Shown in pieces: positions 63,078 to 64,000 of a stretch of DNA of 64,000 nucleotides (position 1 is its first letter; every line of letters begins with the position of its first letter). The stretch lies in the NCBI GenBank assembly GCA_963813195.1, contig CAWEYC010000034.1, positions 248,001-312,000 on the forward strand. The letters run 5' to 3'. The translations under genes and the position numbers were made by a program. This DNA is from Roseiarcus sp963813195. Its GTDB lineage: Bacteria; Pseudomonadota; Alphaproteobacteria; Rhizobiales; Beijerinckiaceae. Under the pieces are notes generated by a model. It did no database searches. It was not told the DNA's origin and worked only from the letters and a program-made list of their open reading frames with translations.

Positions 63078-63944
63078 ATGAGCCGTATCAAACGCGGCCG
63101 ACACTATATCGAATACGCCGCGTTTCGCCTGGCCGCGGCGCTGATCCGTGCGCTGCCGATCGAGACGGCGTCGCGTTGGTCCGGTCTCGGCTGGCGCATC
63201 GTCGCGCCTCGTTTGCGACGCCATCAGAGGGCGCTCGACAACCTCGCGCTCGCCCTGCCCGAGACGAGCGCCGCCGAGCGCGAGCGGATCGCCATGGGCA
63301 TGTGGGATAATCTCGGCCGCACGTTCGCGGAGTTCTTCCACTTGCGCGAAATCGATGCGCAGGGGCGCATCTCACTGGAGTCGGCGGAACGCTTTCGTGC
63401 GTTCGTCAGTGGCGGCCCCTTTGTGGTTTGCGTGCCTCACATGGGCAATTGGGAGCTGATGGCGCTGGTCGGCGTGCGTCACGGCGCGAAGCTGGCGGGC
63501 GTCTATCAAAGGCTGACCAACCCGTTGGTCGATCGCTGCATCTACGAATTGCGGGCGCCGATGTATCCGGGCGGCCTGATGGACAAATCGCCGGCGACGG
63601 CGCGCGCCTTTCTCCGAATTGCGCGCGAGGGCGGCTATCCGGCTTTTGTCGCCGATCAACGCGAGAGCCGCGGGATCGCAACTCCGCTGTTCGGCAGACC
63701 CGCCATGTCGAACCCGTTTCCGGCGCTGATCGCGCGCACGGCCGGACTGCCGCTCTATGCGGCACGCGTCGTGCGCCTTCCCGACGCGCATTTTTCCCTT
63801 CGCGTCGAGAGAATCGAAGTTCCCAAAACCGCCGACCGCGATGCCGACGTGAGAGCGGCGACCGCGGCGCTGCAGGCGCAATTCGAGGAATTCATCCGCG
63901 AGGCGCCGGAACAATGGATGTGGGCGCATCAACGCTGGGGTTGA
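63078..63944 (+). CDS. Lipid A acyltransferase (LpxL/HtrB-like)
   Basis: An inner-membrane acyltransferase of 288 residues that adds a secondary fatty acid to lipid A. The conserved motif is CVPHMGNWELMALVG (H-x4-E variant). AFVADQRESRGIATPLFGRPA and EAPEQWMWAHQRWG are standard later blocks. The start is MSRIKRGRHYIEYA (63078). It diverges from ppiA. The last 56 bases of the window, after its stop, hold nothing recognisable. Confidence 0.88.
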   Translation: MSRIKRGRHYIEYAAFRLAAALIRALPIETASRWSGLGWRIVAPRLRRHQRALDNLALALPETSAAERERIAMGMWDNLGRTFAEFFHLREIDAQGRISLESAERFRAFVSGGPFVVCVPHMGNWELMALVGVRHGAKLAGVYQRLTNPLVDRCIYELRAPMYPGGLMDKSPATARAFLRIAREGGYPAFVADQRESRGIATPLFGRPAMSNPFPALIARTAGLPLYAARVVRLPDAHFSLRVERIEVPKTADRDADVRAATAALQAQFEEFIREAPEQWMWAHQRWG

Positions 63945-64000
63945 GGCGCCGGCTTTCCGTTGGCGCGCGAACCGTGCGAAAGTGGCCGAGCCGAGAGCCG

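Overview
The window is GC-rich chromosomal DNA from an alphaproteobacterium, most likely a Rhizobiales (Hyphomicrobiales) member. The markers are ExoR- and PopZ-like proteins, a phosphatidylcholine synthase of the Pcs type, an NDUFS4-type complex I subunit, DUF1467, DUF6489, the order pcm-tolC-popZ-valS and the order glyA-nrdR-ribD-ribE. A methylotroph/Beijerinckiaceae-like host is possible, but nothing here proves it. Most of the window is housekeeping DNA. There is no CRISPR array, no complete prophage and no recognisable transposase.

Layout: 0-9 kb (minus strand) carries an M20 peptidase, a metallo-beta-lactamase-fold hydrolase, tatD, metG, holB, tmk, a D-Ala-D-Ala carboxypeptidase homologue and rlpA. 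9-14.6 kb holds surface-glycan glycosyltransferases around tRNA-Arg and tRNA-Pro, then an orphan parA with a nonsense codon. 14.6-24.2 kb holds aspS, cinA, ratA, secG, an aromatic-repeat secreted protein, tpiA, a frameshifted ppiD and trpE. 24.2-37.4 kb is an accessory block (nucleotidyltransferase, DUF4239, solute-binding protein, metC, nucleoside hydrolase, IPNS-like oxygenase, DUF255 protein, opgC, LysR, SDR) that separates trpE from trpGDC. 37.5-53.5 kb holds trpGDC, exoR, valS, popZ, tolC, pcm, tRNA-Cys, pcs, a UbiH-like gene and ribE-ribD-nrdR-glyA. 53.8-55.7 kb is a visibly lower-GC insert with two unknown genes and a 10-bp-periodic TTGAC repeat. 55.7-64 kb holds a flippase, ftsB, eno, tgt, queA, two cyclophilins and an LpxL-type acyltransferase.

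The most striking observations concern intact genes that have lost canonical functional residues. The carboxypeptidase homologue has lost all three penicillin-binding-protein active-site motifs while the rest of the fold is kept. The tRNA-guanine transglycosylase has lost all four zinc ligands. Three other lesions (two single-base frameshifts in ppiD, one TAA in the parA Walker A) are either real decay or sequence errors, and reads would decide. The low-GC insert encodes a secreted protein made of two Tyr/His-rich repeats of a kind I cannot name.

Functionally the window links tryptophan synthesis (trpE plus trpGDC), tRNA charging and modification (metG, aspS, valS, queA, tgt), riboflavin and one-carbon metabolism, and an envelope theme (rlpA, carboxypeptidase homologue, glycosyltransferases, flippase, opgC, exoR, tolC, pcs, lpxL, ppiD).
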